DNA from: Linnemannia schmuckeri
Taxonomy: Eukaryota > Mortierellomycota > Mortierellomycetes > Mortierellales > Mortierellaceae
DNA: 64,000 bases
Direction: 5' to 3'
Assembly (NCBI GenBank): GCA_029449235.1
Contig: JANATG010000017.1
Coordinates: forward strand, 450,001-514,000
The notes beneath the pieces are model-generated. The model was not told the origin of the DNA. It searched no databases and worked only from the letters and a program-made list of their open reading frames with translations. Positions 31,300 to 43,435 of the stretch are shown here, piece after piece; the first letter of the stretch is position 1, and each line of letters begins with the position of its first letter. The position numbers and the translations under genes are program-made.

Positions 31300-31700
31300 T
31301 GATATTAGTCTACAGTACTCTAAATTTTTGCCAATCGTCGGCGTGCATGAATGTTTATACAAGCAAGAGGTACATAGAGTAGTCCATAATCCTCTCAGCC
31401 CTGCCCTGTCGACTTTCCCCTGCGCCCATCGTTAGAAGATTGTATATAGCATGATTATATGGATTAATCCATGGTCCTCTCTGCTATACCTATTGGTTCT
31501 TCCTTGCGCCCATCGTCGGCGTACGTGATTGTACTAGCAGGAAATACATAGTTTAATCTGTAGTCCTTTCAGTCCTGCGCCTGTCGACTCTTCTTTACGC
31601 TCATCATTCGAATCCATACAACAAGAGGTATGTGGATTAATTTATAGTCCCTTCAGCGTTTTGAGCGTCGACTCTTGCTGCGCATCATTGTTTATATCTC
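31300..31700. repeat. About 88-bp degenerate minisatellite, five copies
   Basis: Successive units share ..GAGGTACAT..AGT.TA.TC..TAGTCCTCTCAG..CTG.CTGTCGACT..CTGCGCCCATCGT, with the CATCGT-like core near 31334, 31425, 31510, 31598 and 31686. The copies are well diverged. Confidence 0.75.
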
Positions 31701-32943
31701 ACGAGTACATAATCCACATCCTTCGTCAATAAAGTTTGGCGTGGATCGCTGGATTCAGTTTCCCTGGATGCGAAAAAATTCTCTTTCTTGCACCCTAAAA
31801 AGCGGCAGCCAAGTGGAGCAACAAGGTTCGCGAGAAGGCTTATGAAGCACCACGACGGGACATACCCCAGTGAGCGGGACGACGCAGGCATAGCGGATAG
31901 GAAGCTAGTGAAAGTTCTAGTAGACAAGCGGCGGTCTTGGCTGAGGAAGACGAGGCACTGCGTCCGTTTTTCTTTTTCGCAGCCAGCGTAAGTCACTGGT
32001 ACCACACCTTTAGTGGCGCAACGGCCGCTGAGTAACTCACGACCCTACTTTCTCCCTAGTTTGTAGGGTGGTAAACTCGGCGCCACTCTCACGTTCCCTG
32101 CGTAGAACCCTCCCATTAAAAATGCTTTATGAAAAAATGCCGGGACCGGTGTGGGTAAGCCCTACTGCGAAAAAGCGTCTCTCTGTCAGCCCCTCTGATG
32201 TGATGGCTGACACTGAAGAGCATATATGAGACCTCTCTTGCTGGAAGGCCAGGAAATAATTTTCCAATGCGACAGTGGAATGCCTGTGCTATGGAGGATA
32301 AACGAGAGCTATTTTGAATGCCGCGTTTTTTTGAGAAAGAGCGCGATGTCCATGTTTTTTTCGGTTCAAGCTAGACCTTTGGTCACGTTTGATGATTGAC
32401 GTGTCGGTTAACAGGTGCAGTCACTATGAGTGCTCCTTGTATGCCGAGTCCCACAATGAGATTTGCTGAAAAAGACAGCAAAACCTTCTGCTCTATATTC
32501 CATATTCTCAACTACTAATCTACATTTGTCACCCACCCCTCTGCTCGCACAGCAGTCCAGCGGCTTTGAGCCGTTTTTCCCGTCTTTTCAATATGCTAAT
32601 CTTTAAACCGTACACGGAAATTCACAGCCTTGGTTCTGCTGTGTGTGTTTCGTGTGTCGTCGACTTGCATCATGAGCTGCATGCCTTTGCCACCAAAAAA
32701 ACAACATTCCGACAGATAAGGCTTAAAAAAGGAGGGCTTACATAAAGAGGGAGGGCTGAAAGTAGCACAAAATTCAGCTTCGCTTTGTCTTATGATATGG
32801 AACGAAAGCGCAGCAACTCCTATCTGTCCTTTTTTCCATGATTTAATCATGGATGACAAATTTCGTGGAAATCCTTGAATGGCATTTCCTTAGATGTATA
32901 CGTGGTCCGCACAGAACGGCCCTTGAAAGATGGAAGGAACAGG
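31701..32943. other. Spacer upstream of the oxidoreductase
   Basis: No gene is supported; the open frames here have no domain. It includes a structured inverted repeat at 32012-32087. Confidence 0.5.
32012..32087. repeat. Two-stem inverted repeat
   Basis: Outer stem AGTGGCGC (32012-32019) pairs with GCGCCACT (32080-32087). Inner stem ACCCTAC (32042-32048) pairs with GTAGGGT (32063-32069). It does not have tRNA consensus boxes. Confidence 0.6.
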
Positions 32944-32950
32944 TATAAAA
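32944..32950 (+). promoter_or_regulatory. TATA box of the NADP oxidoreductase gene
   Basis: TATAAAA lies 135 bp upstream of the ATG at 33079, followed by a CA-rich leader (TCTCACCAACAAAAACC). Confidence 0.65.
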
Positions 32951-33078
32951 ACGCGAACCCAGAGGTCATGGCATCTCAATCTCACCAACAAAAACCATAG
33001 AACCAAATCCACAACAACTCTTTTCGCATCCACTACCGAGGGAAACTATCCTTTCCCTTCAAGTAATCCTCCATAAAA

Positions 33079-34424
33079 ATGGCCCCGGTCACTTTCAACA
33101 TCAACACGCGCGTCCTCCGCGTCAAGAACACTGTCAGCTGGCACGCTCTTGACGAATCGTACTTCAAGATTCATCAGGAACCCAAGCCTGATGTTCAGGA
33201 TGGCGAGATTCTTGTCCGCACGCTCTATATTGGCCTTGATCCTTGTAAGTTTGTGAGAAAAAAAAAGAACGGTCTTTCATCGAAGCAGAAACATGCCAAT
33301 AGGCCATACTATTTTCGGCCTTCATTCTTGCTCACATCCATCCATATTTCTGTCTTATTCACAAACTGCACTAGTCAACGGATTGCAATTTGTCGGTCCG
33401 AGCGATCAGGAAGTGGCAGAACCCCTACGCGGTTACGGTCTGGGCGAGGTGGTTGAGACCAAGAATAGCCAGTTTCTAGTGGGCGAGCTCGTGTTTGGCA
33501 TCTCGATTACCTGGGACACGTATTCGCTGCAAAAGAACCCAAGCAACGATCTGATTATCGTTTCCCGAGCACGCGAGCTGGCCCAACTGGGTAAAGTGCC
33601 GCTGTCGGCTTACATGGGTATCTTGGGTATGCCGGGGCTTACAGGATATCAGTCGTTGGAGCTGTATGGCAACCTCAAGGCTGGTCAGACGATCTTTGTT
33701 TCTTCGGCTGCTGGGTACGTTTAAACATGTCCTTGTTTATTAGCACTTCCTGGTGGCCTGTTTGAAAAGTGGCAGGAAAGTTTTATTTGCTTACAGCATT
33801 TTATTCTCTCTCTCTCATAGCGGTGTTGGCCAAGCTGCCGTCCAGTTCGCCAAGCTCAAGGGTATCAAGGTGATTGGCAGTGCCGGTACCCAGGACAAGG
33901 TTGATTATCTGAAGAACACCTTGGGCTTGGACTACGTCATCAACTACAAGACACAGGACATTCGTACCGAGCTGGATCGTATCGCTCCTCAAGGTGTTGA
34001 CTTGTTTTTGGATCTTGTGGGCAGCGAGATGTTCGACATTGCCCTGGAAAAGACCAAGCGGTTTGGCCGCATTTTGACACTCGGCATTGTGGCCAGTATC
34101 AGTCACGACGGTTCGACAACAGGCGAAAGTGCTAGTACCATGGCGGACGTGAATGACGCAGCGGATAAAACGGTGACGACGTACACGACCAAGAATCTGC
34201 CACTAATCTTTACCAAGGAACTGCAGGTCAATGGTCTCAACTCTTATGAGCACTATCACACGTACCCACAGTTCTGGGCTGCAACGCAGGAACTCTTTGC
34301 GGAGGGCAAGATCCGTTCGACTGAGGTGGTGGTGGAAGGGCTGGAGAGTGTGCCCAAGGCCTACGCTCAGATCTTGACGGGTCAGTACCAGGGCAAGGTT
34401 GTTGCCAAAGTAGCTGATCTTTGA
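33079..34424 (+). CDS. NADP-dependent MDR oxidoreductase (LTB4DH/PTGR-like)
   Basis: Three exons (33079..33244, 33375..33714, 33821..34424) give 369 residues; introns of 130 and 106 bp have GT-AG borders and keep phase. The N-terminal catalytic domain has GEILVRTLYIGLDPFNG. The Rossmann domain starts with IFVSSAAGGVGQAAVQFAKL, the AxxGGVG nucleotide loop, followed by GSAGTQDKVDYL, VINYKT and VDLFLDLVGSEMFD. The closing segment is VPKAYAQILTGQYQGKVVAK. No zinc-ligand Cys cluster is present, so it belongs to the zinc-independent branch with prostaglandin/leukotriene reductases and plant double-bond reductases. It probably reduces alpha,beta-unsaturated carbonyls with NADPH. The family motif LDPYMRGRM is changed to LDPFNGLQF, which may alter substrate choice. 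Confidence 0.9.
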
Positions 34425-35635
34425 ATGTCCATTTCAAACGAGCGGTGACGCTATTGTAAATAAAAAAATGCTATCTTTGAAAAATGAGAGAGTGTTCTTT
34501 ACTTGTTCTTTACTAGGTGTCATTTTTCTTTGATTCTTTGAATCTTAAAACTGGTATCTTGGTTAAAGTGACGAAAGGGATCGAAGAAAGAGATATGGAC
34601 TGAGAGGAGAGAGGCTCTAGATTTTGTGGTTGCCAGTGTCGCGATGTGGGTCTATAACGAAGGTTACTATCTGCCAATGAAAAGAATTAACCAATATGAT
34701 ACTACAAGCTGCAGGTATATTGCCGTCAAAAAAATAGGGATCTAGGTCCTTACCCAATAGGGATCGAGAGGACTTGGGAACCAAAAAGGTATGTAAGGTA
34801 GAAGTCAAACGAGGAAGGGAAACGACGGGTAATACATGTAGATCTACTTACTTAGTGGAAAGGGGGAAAACCATCAATATATAAGGGGAACTTTTACCAA
34901 GAACAAGAAAACAAGGCTCCTGCGTGCTGAAATGGGGACTCAAGGCGCTTACTAAGACGTGACCAGAGATATCTCGTGATTTCAAAATAGCCGGAAAAAA
35001 GAATGCATAGGTGGAGTCTAAGTTGCGGGAGTTCTGATTTTACAGATAGTAGCACGAAAAAAGGTAGTGAAAGGGTAATAAAAGGGGGATCTATATTAGC
35101 CAAATGGCACCAAGAGCATAAGGACTAGGTTCTCTGGAAGAACAACTGGGATAGTTCCAAGGAGACCGCATATTGACGTTGATCGAGGTGATGGCGAAAG
35201 AGGAGCGCTCACAGTGAAGTAGACCCCTTGTGTTGTTGCTGCTGATGGGAATTTGATCCGCAAATCGATCCGTTATGTGCTTTTCTGCCGTTAGACGATC
35301 AAGCGGCCTTTGGTCGGGTGTTGGGCTGCAACAGCGGAATTCTGGCGGACTCATGGACAGGGCGTGTTCTGGATGATTTCTACATCTTGTGGCGGTTCAA
35401 ACGTGGTGAAAAGAAAGGATCTGAACGAACTTCTGACTGTTGTTGATATGGCGGGCGCAAAAGTGCATCCATTCCAGGAAGGCAATGGTATACCTATGTA
35501 TTCTGAGGGCTTCCAGCTCAAGATGAAGACCAAAAGTCAAAAGTCGATAAAATAAAACAGAAAAAAGCAAGGGGAGCAAAATTACTAGCTAAATACCCTT
35601 TAACCCACATGTCCCAATTTTGAACAGAAACGCGA
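34425..35635. other. Spacer with LTR-family remnant
   Basis: The segment 35115-35290 (AGGACTAGGTTCTCTGG, AACAACTGGGA, AGTGAAGTAGACCCCTTGTG) is a diverged relative of the LTR family at 26887-27374 and 43436-43922. A TAGGGATC-type repeat occurs near 34735-34760. The rest is unassigned. Confidence 0.45.
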
Positions 35636-36085
35636 GTGAAAGAGCAATCTCCGTTCACATCACCACACCAGTGGTCACACCCTTTTCTTCCTCCTCCATA
35701 CAGCCCACATCTCAATGCTGCTGAATCTATCTTCAGCAGCATTAAGACCCATGTCCATCAGGGGATTGTCCAAGCCGAGACCCTTACGGACTATGTAGCA
35801 CATGGTCTAGCACGAATTGGTGCTGCAATGACAAGAGGGTGGATCTGCGAGGTTGGGTAAAATTTCCAGCTTTCACTTGCAGGAGCTTTACTTGAGCGTC
35901 TTTTTGATGTCCGTCAAGCCCTTCCTGAGGGTTATCAAGACCCGTATATTGAGTGTTGGGATGATGAATTAGAGTATGAAGACAGGGAAGAGGGGGAGGA
36001 TGTGGGCGTGGACGAGGAGGAAGAGGAGGAAGAGGATGAGGGGAAGTTCACTCGCATGCTCGTAAGTACTCACACCTTTACACCC
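35636..36085 (+). pseudogene. IS630-type transposase, C-terminal remnant
   Basis: LPPPYSPHLNAAESIFSSIK is the Glu-containing third motif of a DDE transposase. It is followed by TLTDYVAHGLARIGAAMTRGW. A frame change leads to an acidic tail (EDEEEEEEEDEGKF-like) ending near 36080. The same arrangement (GYIRRAL, ARGWLKEVG, Glu run, then a short C-terminus) occurs in the transposase at 47990-50721, so both are one family. The first two catalytic motifs are not recognisable upstream. Confidence 0.7.
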
Positions 36086-36429
36086 GATCGGTGAAAACGC
36101 GAAATTGAGGGGTTGAGGACAGCGATATTTACATCAAAGTGTGAGTAAACACGTTTTAGCGTAGAGCAGAATTCAAACGTTTTCAGCGATTAAAAAACCT
36201 CATCGCATTTTTTAAAAAGGATATGACAATATCAAATTACCAGAGGGATATATCGTTTCCTACTTTGAAGGGAATTGCTTAAGGGCAAATAGCAGAAGGA
36301 GTGAGATGCAGGGCGTAAAGCCTTCTTCATTATTCCTTTGCTTTGACTTTAGACCCGGTCCTTTATCGCCCTATGACCTCTGCCATTACTGCCATTGCCA
36401 GTAGCATAGTTGGGACAGTAATGGCGTTC

Positions 36430-36590
36430 ATGCCTGACCTATGCCCAACCCATGCCCAACTCACCCATGCCCAACCCATGTCTCACTCACCTATGCCCCA
36501 CCCATGTCCCTCTCACTCATATCCGACTCATGGTCCAACTTATTCCCAATGCGTGCCCAATACATGTCCCGATCCATGCCCAATGCGACC
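36430..36590 (+). repeat. Degenerate CCATGCCCAA-type repeat
   Basis: About twelve loose tandem units of 10-12 bp (CCATGCCCAACTCA and variants) immediately precede the foldback element. Confidence 0.7.
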
Positions 36591-36592
36591 TA

Positions 36593-36860
36593 ATGAGTAG
36601 CGAAGGCGACAAAGGAAGTCTTTCGCACATTACCCGAGACCAGTGACCCTTTCCTGTCCCACCCTTTTGTCCCCGCCCTATGTCTTTGCTCCAAAAGAAA
36701 GGAGTAATGCATACAGCAGAGATTAGCAGCTAATATTTCAGCTTTTGCAAGGATTTAACTGAATTCTTGAGTTGAAACAAAGAAGGAAGACTACACAGGA
36801 AAGGGTCACTGGTCTCGGATAATGTGCGAAAGACTACCTTTGTCGTCTTCGATACTCATG
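36593..36860. mobile_element. Foldback/MITE-like element with 64-bp inverted arms
   Basis: The left arm 36593-36656 (TGAGTAGCGAAGGCGACAAA...ACCAGTGACCCTTTCCTGT) is matched in inverted orientation by 36797-36860 with only a handful of differences. About 140 bp of noncoding sequence lies between. It has no ORF and no clear target duplication. Confidence 0.85.
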
Positions 36861-37240
36861 AATCATCATATCATCATCCTTATCCGTGCGCACCCATTTA
36901 ACTCCACTCTATTTTCTTTTTCTTTTTCTTTTTCTTTTCTTTTTCTCCTTTCATCTTCGTCCCCTCTCTGGTTCCCTCTATTTCCCGCTCTCTCTCCTGG
37001 CCCTCTCTTGGACTTTCTTTCAAATTTTCGCAGATCATTATGCTATATCCCACAGCATAAAAAGTCAATAAAAACAGCATGCTCCTTATTTATTTTCGAT
37101 TCAACCGTTCGCTCAACATCTTTCGAGTAGCTGCTAACTGTCTCAGAGCGCCTCTGACGACTCGGGGGCCATGGGAAAGACAGGCGCGGTAGTCCTTCAT
37201 GCAGTATATGTCACCTACTATCATCATTTCCGCTTTGTTC
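36861..37240. other. Pyrimidine-rich spacer
   Basis: CTTTTT-type microsatellite at about 36907-36950; otherwise nothing is recognised. Confidence 0.5.
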
Positions 37241-37244
37241 AAGG

Positions 37245-37670
37245 AGATGATGCACTATTGGATGCGAAAGAAAACCTGCCTCATAACTTCTCTGTCCCGC
37301 AGGGTGGCTGAATCAACGAAGGCCGTACCATATTTATCGACTTTCTCTCTTGCAAAAGTCTCCTCCAATAGGCTGTTGGTCTCATTTCCAGCAAAGGCAT
37401 CCATCTGCAATGCTTCTTCCTCCAGCACATCCTAATCGATTGTGTCGACATCAATGACTTCAAGGTCATTGAAATGTCTTCGCCATCGTTGTCTTGATCG
37501 CCGTCATCGCTTTGATCGTCATCATTGTCTTGGTCATCGTTGCCTTTGTTGTTGTTTTCGTTGTCATCGTCATCATTGTCGCCATAGGTGTCGTCGTCGT
37601 CATTGTAGTCAGTACTGAATATCGAATCCCAATCTCCATCGTCGTCCAAGACTTCCAAGTCGATTATCTT
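37245..37670 (-). pseudogene. Asp-rich protein remnant
   Basis: The minus strand encodes an Asp/Asn run (TDYNDDDDTYGDNDDDDN and on) and, after a frame change near 37465, a protein-like segment FNDLEVIDVDTID-stop-DVLEEEALQMDAFAGNETN ending in LRDREVMRQVFFRIQ. A TAG interrupts it. The family is not recognised; an acidic tail of a transposase or a nuclear protein is possible. Confidence 0.35.
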
Positions 37671-38426
37671 CTGTCCAGAATGGATGTTGCTGACGACCTA
37701 TTTGTTCTCTTCTGAGAAGTCGGAAAGGTAGAAGTCGTGACTGGACTCGATAGTTCCAAGGGAAACGGAACAACCAAGCTCGTCCGCATTAACTCTACAC
37801 AGCATTGGCCGCTCGGGCATTCCGCGCTTCTGACGACGTACCGCACCAGGAGCCATAGGACCGATGGCATCAACACCAGATGGGATTCATGGGTAGTTTT
37901 CTTTCGTGGCCCACTACTGGTTGACCGGCTTTGGAGTGCTTAATGACAGGGAAGGCGGTCTTTCATTGACCTTTGGATTGGCGTCTAGGTATAGTTTGAA
38001 CTTTGGTTAACATGTTTTGCGATTTAAAAGCCAATGCTCTACAACAATGCTTATCATTAATGCTGCAAGGAATCATACTTCGCATCATATGGGCAGGAGC
38101 CATTGGACCTGGTGTGTGTTCTCTCGCGGTAATGGCAGAACAATGTTTTTTACCTTTCGCTCGATGGTCTACCAAGTTTCGCCCGATCCCTCATACTGCA
38201 GCTCGAAATTAAAAAATTGCATCAACTTTTTTGCAGCTATTGGACCCAATTGATGCAACCTTTAGTTCCGAAATTATGGAAAGATGCCCCTGACTTCAAC
38301 AGGAAAAGGTCCATGTCGCAGTCTCCGGTTGGGTAGCCCAGGTGAAGCCCGGGCGACCCGCTAGTGCTCTGCTATGACAAAACCCTTTGAACTTTCTAGA
38401 GTCCTTTTCCTGTGACAGCACTGAGC
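37671..38426. other. Unassigned spacer
   Basis: Contains two minus-strand stretches with the residues GPMAP in similar contexts (about 37850 and 38095), which may be broken copies of one coding repeat. No gene can be built. Confidence 0.35.
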
Positions 38427-39141
38427 TTTTTTTTTACCAAGGTAGTGATGGGTCGTCACAGACGACACATCAATTTTATCCAATTGAAAAGTGGAACTGT
38501 CTAAGTGAAGCTCGTACTAGCACATAGTCTACTTCACTAAGTAAAGCATACTAAGCAGTACATCGGTACCTGAGGACCACAGCCCGTCCTCTTACGAGTC
38601 CGGGCGACCCTTGCTGCTTTACCGCGAGCTCAAGGGATCTAGCCGTCTTCAACCTCCAACTCCTTGATGACCATATTGCCTCTCCTCTCCATAATATCCA
38701 TGCGCCTCAGGCCCAGAAGGGACTCGATGACTGCTTGATCAGCCACTTGTGTATCGCGCTGTTCGCCTGGGCACCGCTCTCCGTCGTGTTCTGTATTGGC
38801 TCGTCCGCAGAGGCACTCATCCTCTCGGAGTTTCTGTCCATATATTTGTTTCCACCCGCCGCTCTGACGCTCGGTTGTGCGTTTCTGTTTCATGCTGGCC
38901 GTGATATTGTTCGCCATCTCCCACTTGACCATCACCTCGCATCTGGGTATCCATAGCCGCTCCCTCGCTTCCTTCTCGACGTACTGGCAAAACAGCCGAC
39001 TCACGTGCTGGGCAATGCTGGCCGGGATGTCCTTGAATACCTTGTCCCACACTTTTGCTAGGGCTATAGGCACGAGACCTCGGTAAATGTGGCTGGCTGT
39101 CCATGCCTTCTCGGTCTGCTGCTGCCACTCCTCCTCTCCTG
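38427..39141 (-). mobile_element. LINE copy B, 5'-truncated
   Basis: Near-identical to 17001-17710, including the 3' UTR and the terminal A-run (plus-strand T-run 38427-38435). It contains only the C-terminal 160 or so codons of the LINE protein plus the 3' UTR. The 5' junction lies at about 39141, next to CTTCCACAATCGCTACC. Confidence 0.9.
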
Positions 39142-40316
39142 TCTTCCACAATCGCTACCGTTCATTAGTTATTGTTTACATCTCGCGTACAAGTTTCACG
39201 TGACCTGAAATTGGCGTTGTTTTCTCCATACCGTCGTTGCCAACTGCACGCACACCTTCAACACAATAAATTTCTTATAAACAAAAAACATGCCGTTGTT
39301 GCCACTCCAACGCCTTTGATTATTGATTGTCTTCATCGTGCTTCCACAACTCCCGCGCCCTTAGTCGCATTACAAACGTTTTCAACATCACATGCCTTTT
39401 TCATCATACATACATCACTCATTTGCTATTACTACTCGCTTTCGCTTTCACCCTTTTCATCATCGTTCACCACTGTCACAGCTTACACGCCTTATTCATC
39501 AGCCCTTGCCATCAACGTCCCTACATTCTTTTCTACGTCGCTCTTCGCGGTCGAAATTAAAAGTGTTGGATTTAACTGGTAAGTACTTTCGTCACTTCCT
39601 TTGTTTGGGGTTAGCATTGGATCATCAAATCCGGCTGAATTTGGAATCATCAAGAGGTTATACTTCCCATGCTCTTTCCAAACAGAACGGAATGCCCGCC
39701 AAATGACTCGTCGGTTAGGAGATGGATTACCTTAAAGCGTTGAACGACTCCCATGCTCGGTCAGCGCCTGCCATAAACAGTATCCTCGATGAATAATGGA
39801 GAGTACGAGCCTGCTGGATTTGGGAATCGTAGCCTTCCTTAACAGCTCGGTATACCCGCAACACGATCTGTAGTCTATATGACTCTGCTACTTGTTATCT
39901 GAATAACGATAAAAGAGGTGAATTCCTCATAATATATTAGACGGTCAGCAATTGGTCAGCGTCTGATTGGGCAGTGCATGTCTCATTCCTCATTCAAATC
40001 CGTATTTGTATCGATGGGAATGAGGTTCGTGGCATTGTGATTGCAAATGAATTCTCGTGGCTGTTTGTGCGAGCTACTGTATCCATCGGCGGGATGATTT
40101 CAACCCAGCGGGCCATCGATCGATCGTCCTTTGTATTTTTAGAATACGTACTGCCGAAGCTAATACCTGGTACCATGACATGACTACATGTATTATAGAG
40201 GACAGTCACCCGGTCCCGGGCCCCGCCCCCATATTGTTTACGCATTCGTAAAAACCCGGGTGTCTTCTCTTTGCCATCCATCCTCACCAACCCCGCCTTT
40301 TCACCATCCTCAGTTC
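39142..40316. other. Aquaporin upstream region
   Basis: The stretch 39290-39580 is pyrimidine-rich with a loose repeat of the type CACCCTTTTCATCATCGTTC that recurs at 42170-42320. A GC-rich block CCCGGGCCCCGCCCCC lies at 40212-40232, upstream of the aquaporin start. No gene is supported. Confidence 0.45.
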
Positions 40317-41401
40317 ATGTGGACAGATATTCGCACAATGTGGGCCGGTATTAGCACCAAGTGGGCTGGAATCCGCTACAAGGTATGCCTCCATGCCATT
40401 GAGCGTCGAGCCAGATTTCGACTGCAAGGAAAGACTATTGACCTCTCCCTTTGTGGTCATATCACGAATGACAGCTCAGGAAGCCCTTTGCCGAGTTCTT
40501 GGGAACTGCTATCATGATCGCCTTCGGTTGCGGAGCTGTTGCCCAGCGAGTCTTCTCTGACGACAACTCGTGGTTCACCGTGAGCCTTGCATGGGGTCTT
40601 GGATTGATCGCTGCTATCTACGTTGCCGGCAATGTCTCGGTAAGTTACCTTTCGTCTACGAAGGTCATCGGCGCAACGCAATTCCTATCGTTAGATGTGG
40701 AAGAAGCGAAAGCAAACCAAAAAATCCGCGAGACAACGCGTGGCCCTTGCAAAATAAAGGAGGGGTGAGCCTGTTACCGTCCATCTGACGACCTTCGTTA
40801 CTGTTATCGGTATGAATAGGGTGCCCACTTCAACCCTGCTGTCACCTTTGCCTTGGCAATTTTCCGCGAATTCCCCTGGGTCAATGTCCCAATCTACTGG
40901 GTTTCTCAGCTTGCTGGTGCCTTTGTCGGTGCCCTCATTGTCTATGTCGGCAACCGCTCTGCTCTCCAGGCTGCCGATCGTACCACGACCGTGGGCATCT
41001 TCTTTACCGGGCTTCAGACCGCGGAGGTTACCACCACGGACGCCTTTATTTTCGAGTTCATCGCCACGGCTCTTCTCTTAATTATCATTCTCGCCACTTC
41101 AGATAAGGGCAACAAGCCTGCTGGCAGTCTTCAGCCTCTTATCATCGGTCTCTCCATAACCCTCATTGGCACTTCGTACGGCTACCAGACGGGATATGCT
41201 CTCAACCCTGCTCGTGACCTGGGTCCTCGTTTCTTCACTGCTCTCTTTGGATGGGGCTTTGGCGTCTTCTCTCGTCAGAACTGGTACTTCTGGGTCCCAA
41301 TCGTCGCTCCTTTCCTCGGGGCTATTGCTGGTGCTGGCATCTACGACCTCTTCATTCACTCCAGCGTTCCTAGCCCCCACACCCCCGAACATCTAAGTTG
41401 A
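40317..41401 (+). CDS. Aquaglyceroporin (MIP family)
   Basis: Three exons (40317..40382, 40475..40639, 40820..41401) give 270 residues. The first intron uses GACAG as acceptor, giving ..RYK-LRKPFAEFLGTAIM, the usual first membrane helix start. The second joins NVS to GAHFNPAVTF, the first NPA box. The second box is GYALNPARDLGPR; the Asp after NPAR marks the glycerol-transporting branch rather than strict water channels. Six membrane helices are visible, for example FIFEFIATALLLIIILATS and WVPIVAPFLGAIAGAGIYDLF. It should sit in the plasma membrane and conduct glycerol and perhaps water. The N-terminus is short and lacks a long regulatory extension, so an additional upstream exon cannot be excluded. 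Confidence 0.92.
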
Positions 41402-43435
41402 GACGAGAAGATCGGACGATGTTTGTATGAAATAATTCCACCCAGCTGACTTGCGTAACTTCCTGCGACTTGGGCTTTAACAGCTTGTCCAGAAAGACCG
41501 GCATCGTCCTCGAAAAATTCCACTCAATCGAATCCTTACCAGTGTCAATTGATAGTTGACGCGGACCTCCATGTTTACGAATCTCCTTGGTTGCAAGAGA
41601 AATGAGCAACGGGAACGCATCACACTCCAAAAAGTTCTCGAAAGGGGAAGTAAGGAATTAGCTGGAAATGAAAAAAGATCGGGGGTAGCCCATATATAAT
41701 ATATATAAAGATGATATATGCTCTATTAGCCTAAAGAAAGCGGCGTCAATGATGGCAACCAAGGAAAAAAAAATATACATAGAGGAGAAAGGATACTTGG
41801 CGAGCTCCTGAATGAGATAGATCGACACGAGTAACACTTGAACCCTCTTATTCGATATTGCTGGGACTGACGAGGTCGACGAGGTCATATCGGACAAGAG
41901 AGGTTATCGGATTAAAGGGGTTCAGATAAGAGGAGTTCGAGTGTATAAGTGTCAGACCTCTACAAATGAATATCCTCGGTTCAAGACAGACTGACTGCCG
42001 TCGTTCAATGAGAAAAGGAGGGTCGAGAAGCAGTCACTTGAAAATTCCTTCGCTTCACAGACCTTGTGGAACAGTCTCATGATGCCAGCCTATTTTGGTT
42101 GGCATGTCCAAGACATAAAACATAAGCAAACACTCTTCTCATTTCCTTCATCAACAATCCCACAACTCTCTTGCCACCGCTCCTTCACCCTTTTCATCAT
42201 TGCTCCCTTTCATTCCCCACCGTTGCTACCACTCCCACGCCTCTTTCATCATTACTCTGCCCTTTTCTTCTTCACATCTCTTTTGCCACCCCACTTCGCC
42301 CTTGTCATCCCTTCTCGTCATCAAGCACTTCCTTTTATTACGATTTGCGGAGGCAGGAAGAACCATTTCGGCGTAGATTTGCCCGCTCTCAGAACGTCAC
42401 CGAATCGCTGCAAGGTGTAGAAGTTCGTACCCAACGCCTGGCCTTCCGCAATAACAGGAAAGCTCTTGATGATATCCAGCCCTTGCGCCTCCAACTCCAG
42501 CAGAATAGCAGTCATGAGTTGAACAGATTTCTTCTGTTGCATTTTGCAAATCTCCTGCGCTGCTGTCGACGACTTGAACTCGAAAATTGCGATTTCGGTC
42601 GTTCATTGGTTTTCGACCCTGATGCGTATGCTGAGACCCACCTTTCTACAGCAAGATGATGAGGTCGTAGAACCAAATGCGTTCTCTACTCGCTGCCGCG
42701 CATGGGTGCTGGCCTTTGAGATAAGTTCTCCATTACGGCACGACAAAGACATGAAGGTTACATTCTGCACTCCCCATGAATATCACATAGGACAGGGAAA
42801 AAAAATACAAGAAAAAGGTACAGAGACTTTGTCCACTTACGGAAATGCACGAATGTTAGTCGAGTAGAAGATGTTGAAGATCAGGGACCATGCGGTGACG
42901 TATACCTGCCCAGACGTTAGTGATATAAACATCCCTAACTCAATCCACAGGGTGATTTGATTCCATAATCTGCAGCGTCGTGTCTGCAGCCATCTTTTCG
43001 GCGTTACCGCAGAGCATCGTCTAACGCGCTTCTTCAGCTGTCCAAATTCGGGTGGACAACGCCGATCAAAGTGAATCCGAGGATGCAGCGACTGAAGAAG
43101 GTCACCAGGGAGGCTCTTCACGGACATGTAATTATCGCAGTTGTTATCAAGTCCATCAAGAAAGGAAGCTGCCTTGATCTGCTTGGAGAGTTGAAGCACC
43201 GTCTACTAGGTGCGACTGTATTGATGATGGTGAAGAGCAGAACCCTTGGGTTGTTGTTCGTCATATTGCCGCTGGTAAAAACTAGGGCCGTAACTTACAG
43301 GACATCCTTCTTGCTGACAACAGGTCCTGGACGTTGTAGTTCTTCCAAGACGATCTCGTAAAATTCCCTATGCACCTTTGAAAGACCACTTGGGACCATT
43401 GACGGAAGGATTGCATCTTTGCCTTTTTCGCCTAG
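41402..43435. other. Spacer with decayed coding remnants
   Basis: On the minus strand, 42606-42321 encodes FEFKSSTAAQEICKMQQKK followed by ILLELEAQGLDIIKSFPVIAEGQALGTNFYTLQRFGDVL across one frame, which looks like real protein of unknown family. A second stretch, 43380-42840, contains IVLEELQRPGPVVSKKDVL and DGLDNNCDNYMSVKSLPGDLL in different frames. They may be parts of one dead gene. An A/T-rich block with TATATAATATATATAAA lies at 41693-41708. Confidence 0.4.

Noticed and set aside
31300..31700. CRISPR-like array
   Set aside because: The units are diverged tandem repeats without unique spacers, and the genome is eukaryotic.
32012..32087. A tRNA gene at the two-stem repeat
   Set aside because: No A-box or B-box consensus and only two stems.
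42840..43380. A Crinkler-like effector remnant
   Set aside because: A weak resemblance in one segment did not hold across frames, so no family is claimed.
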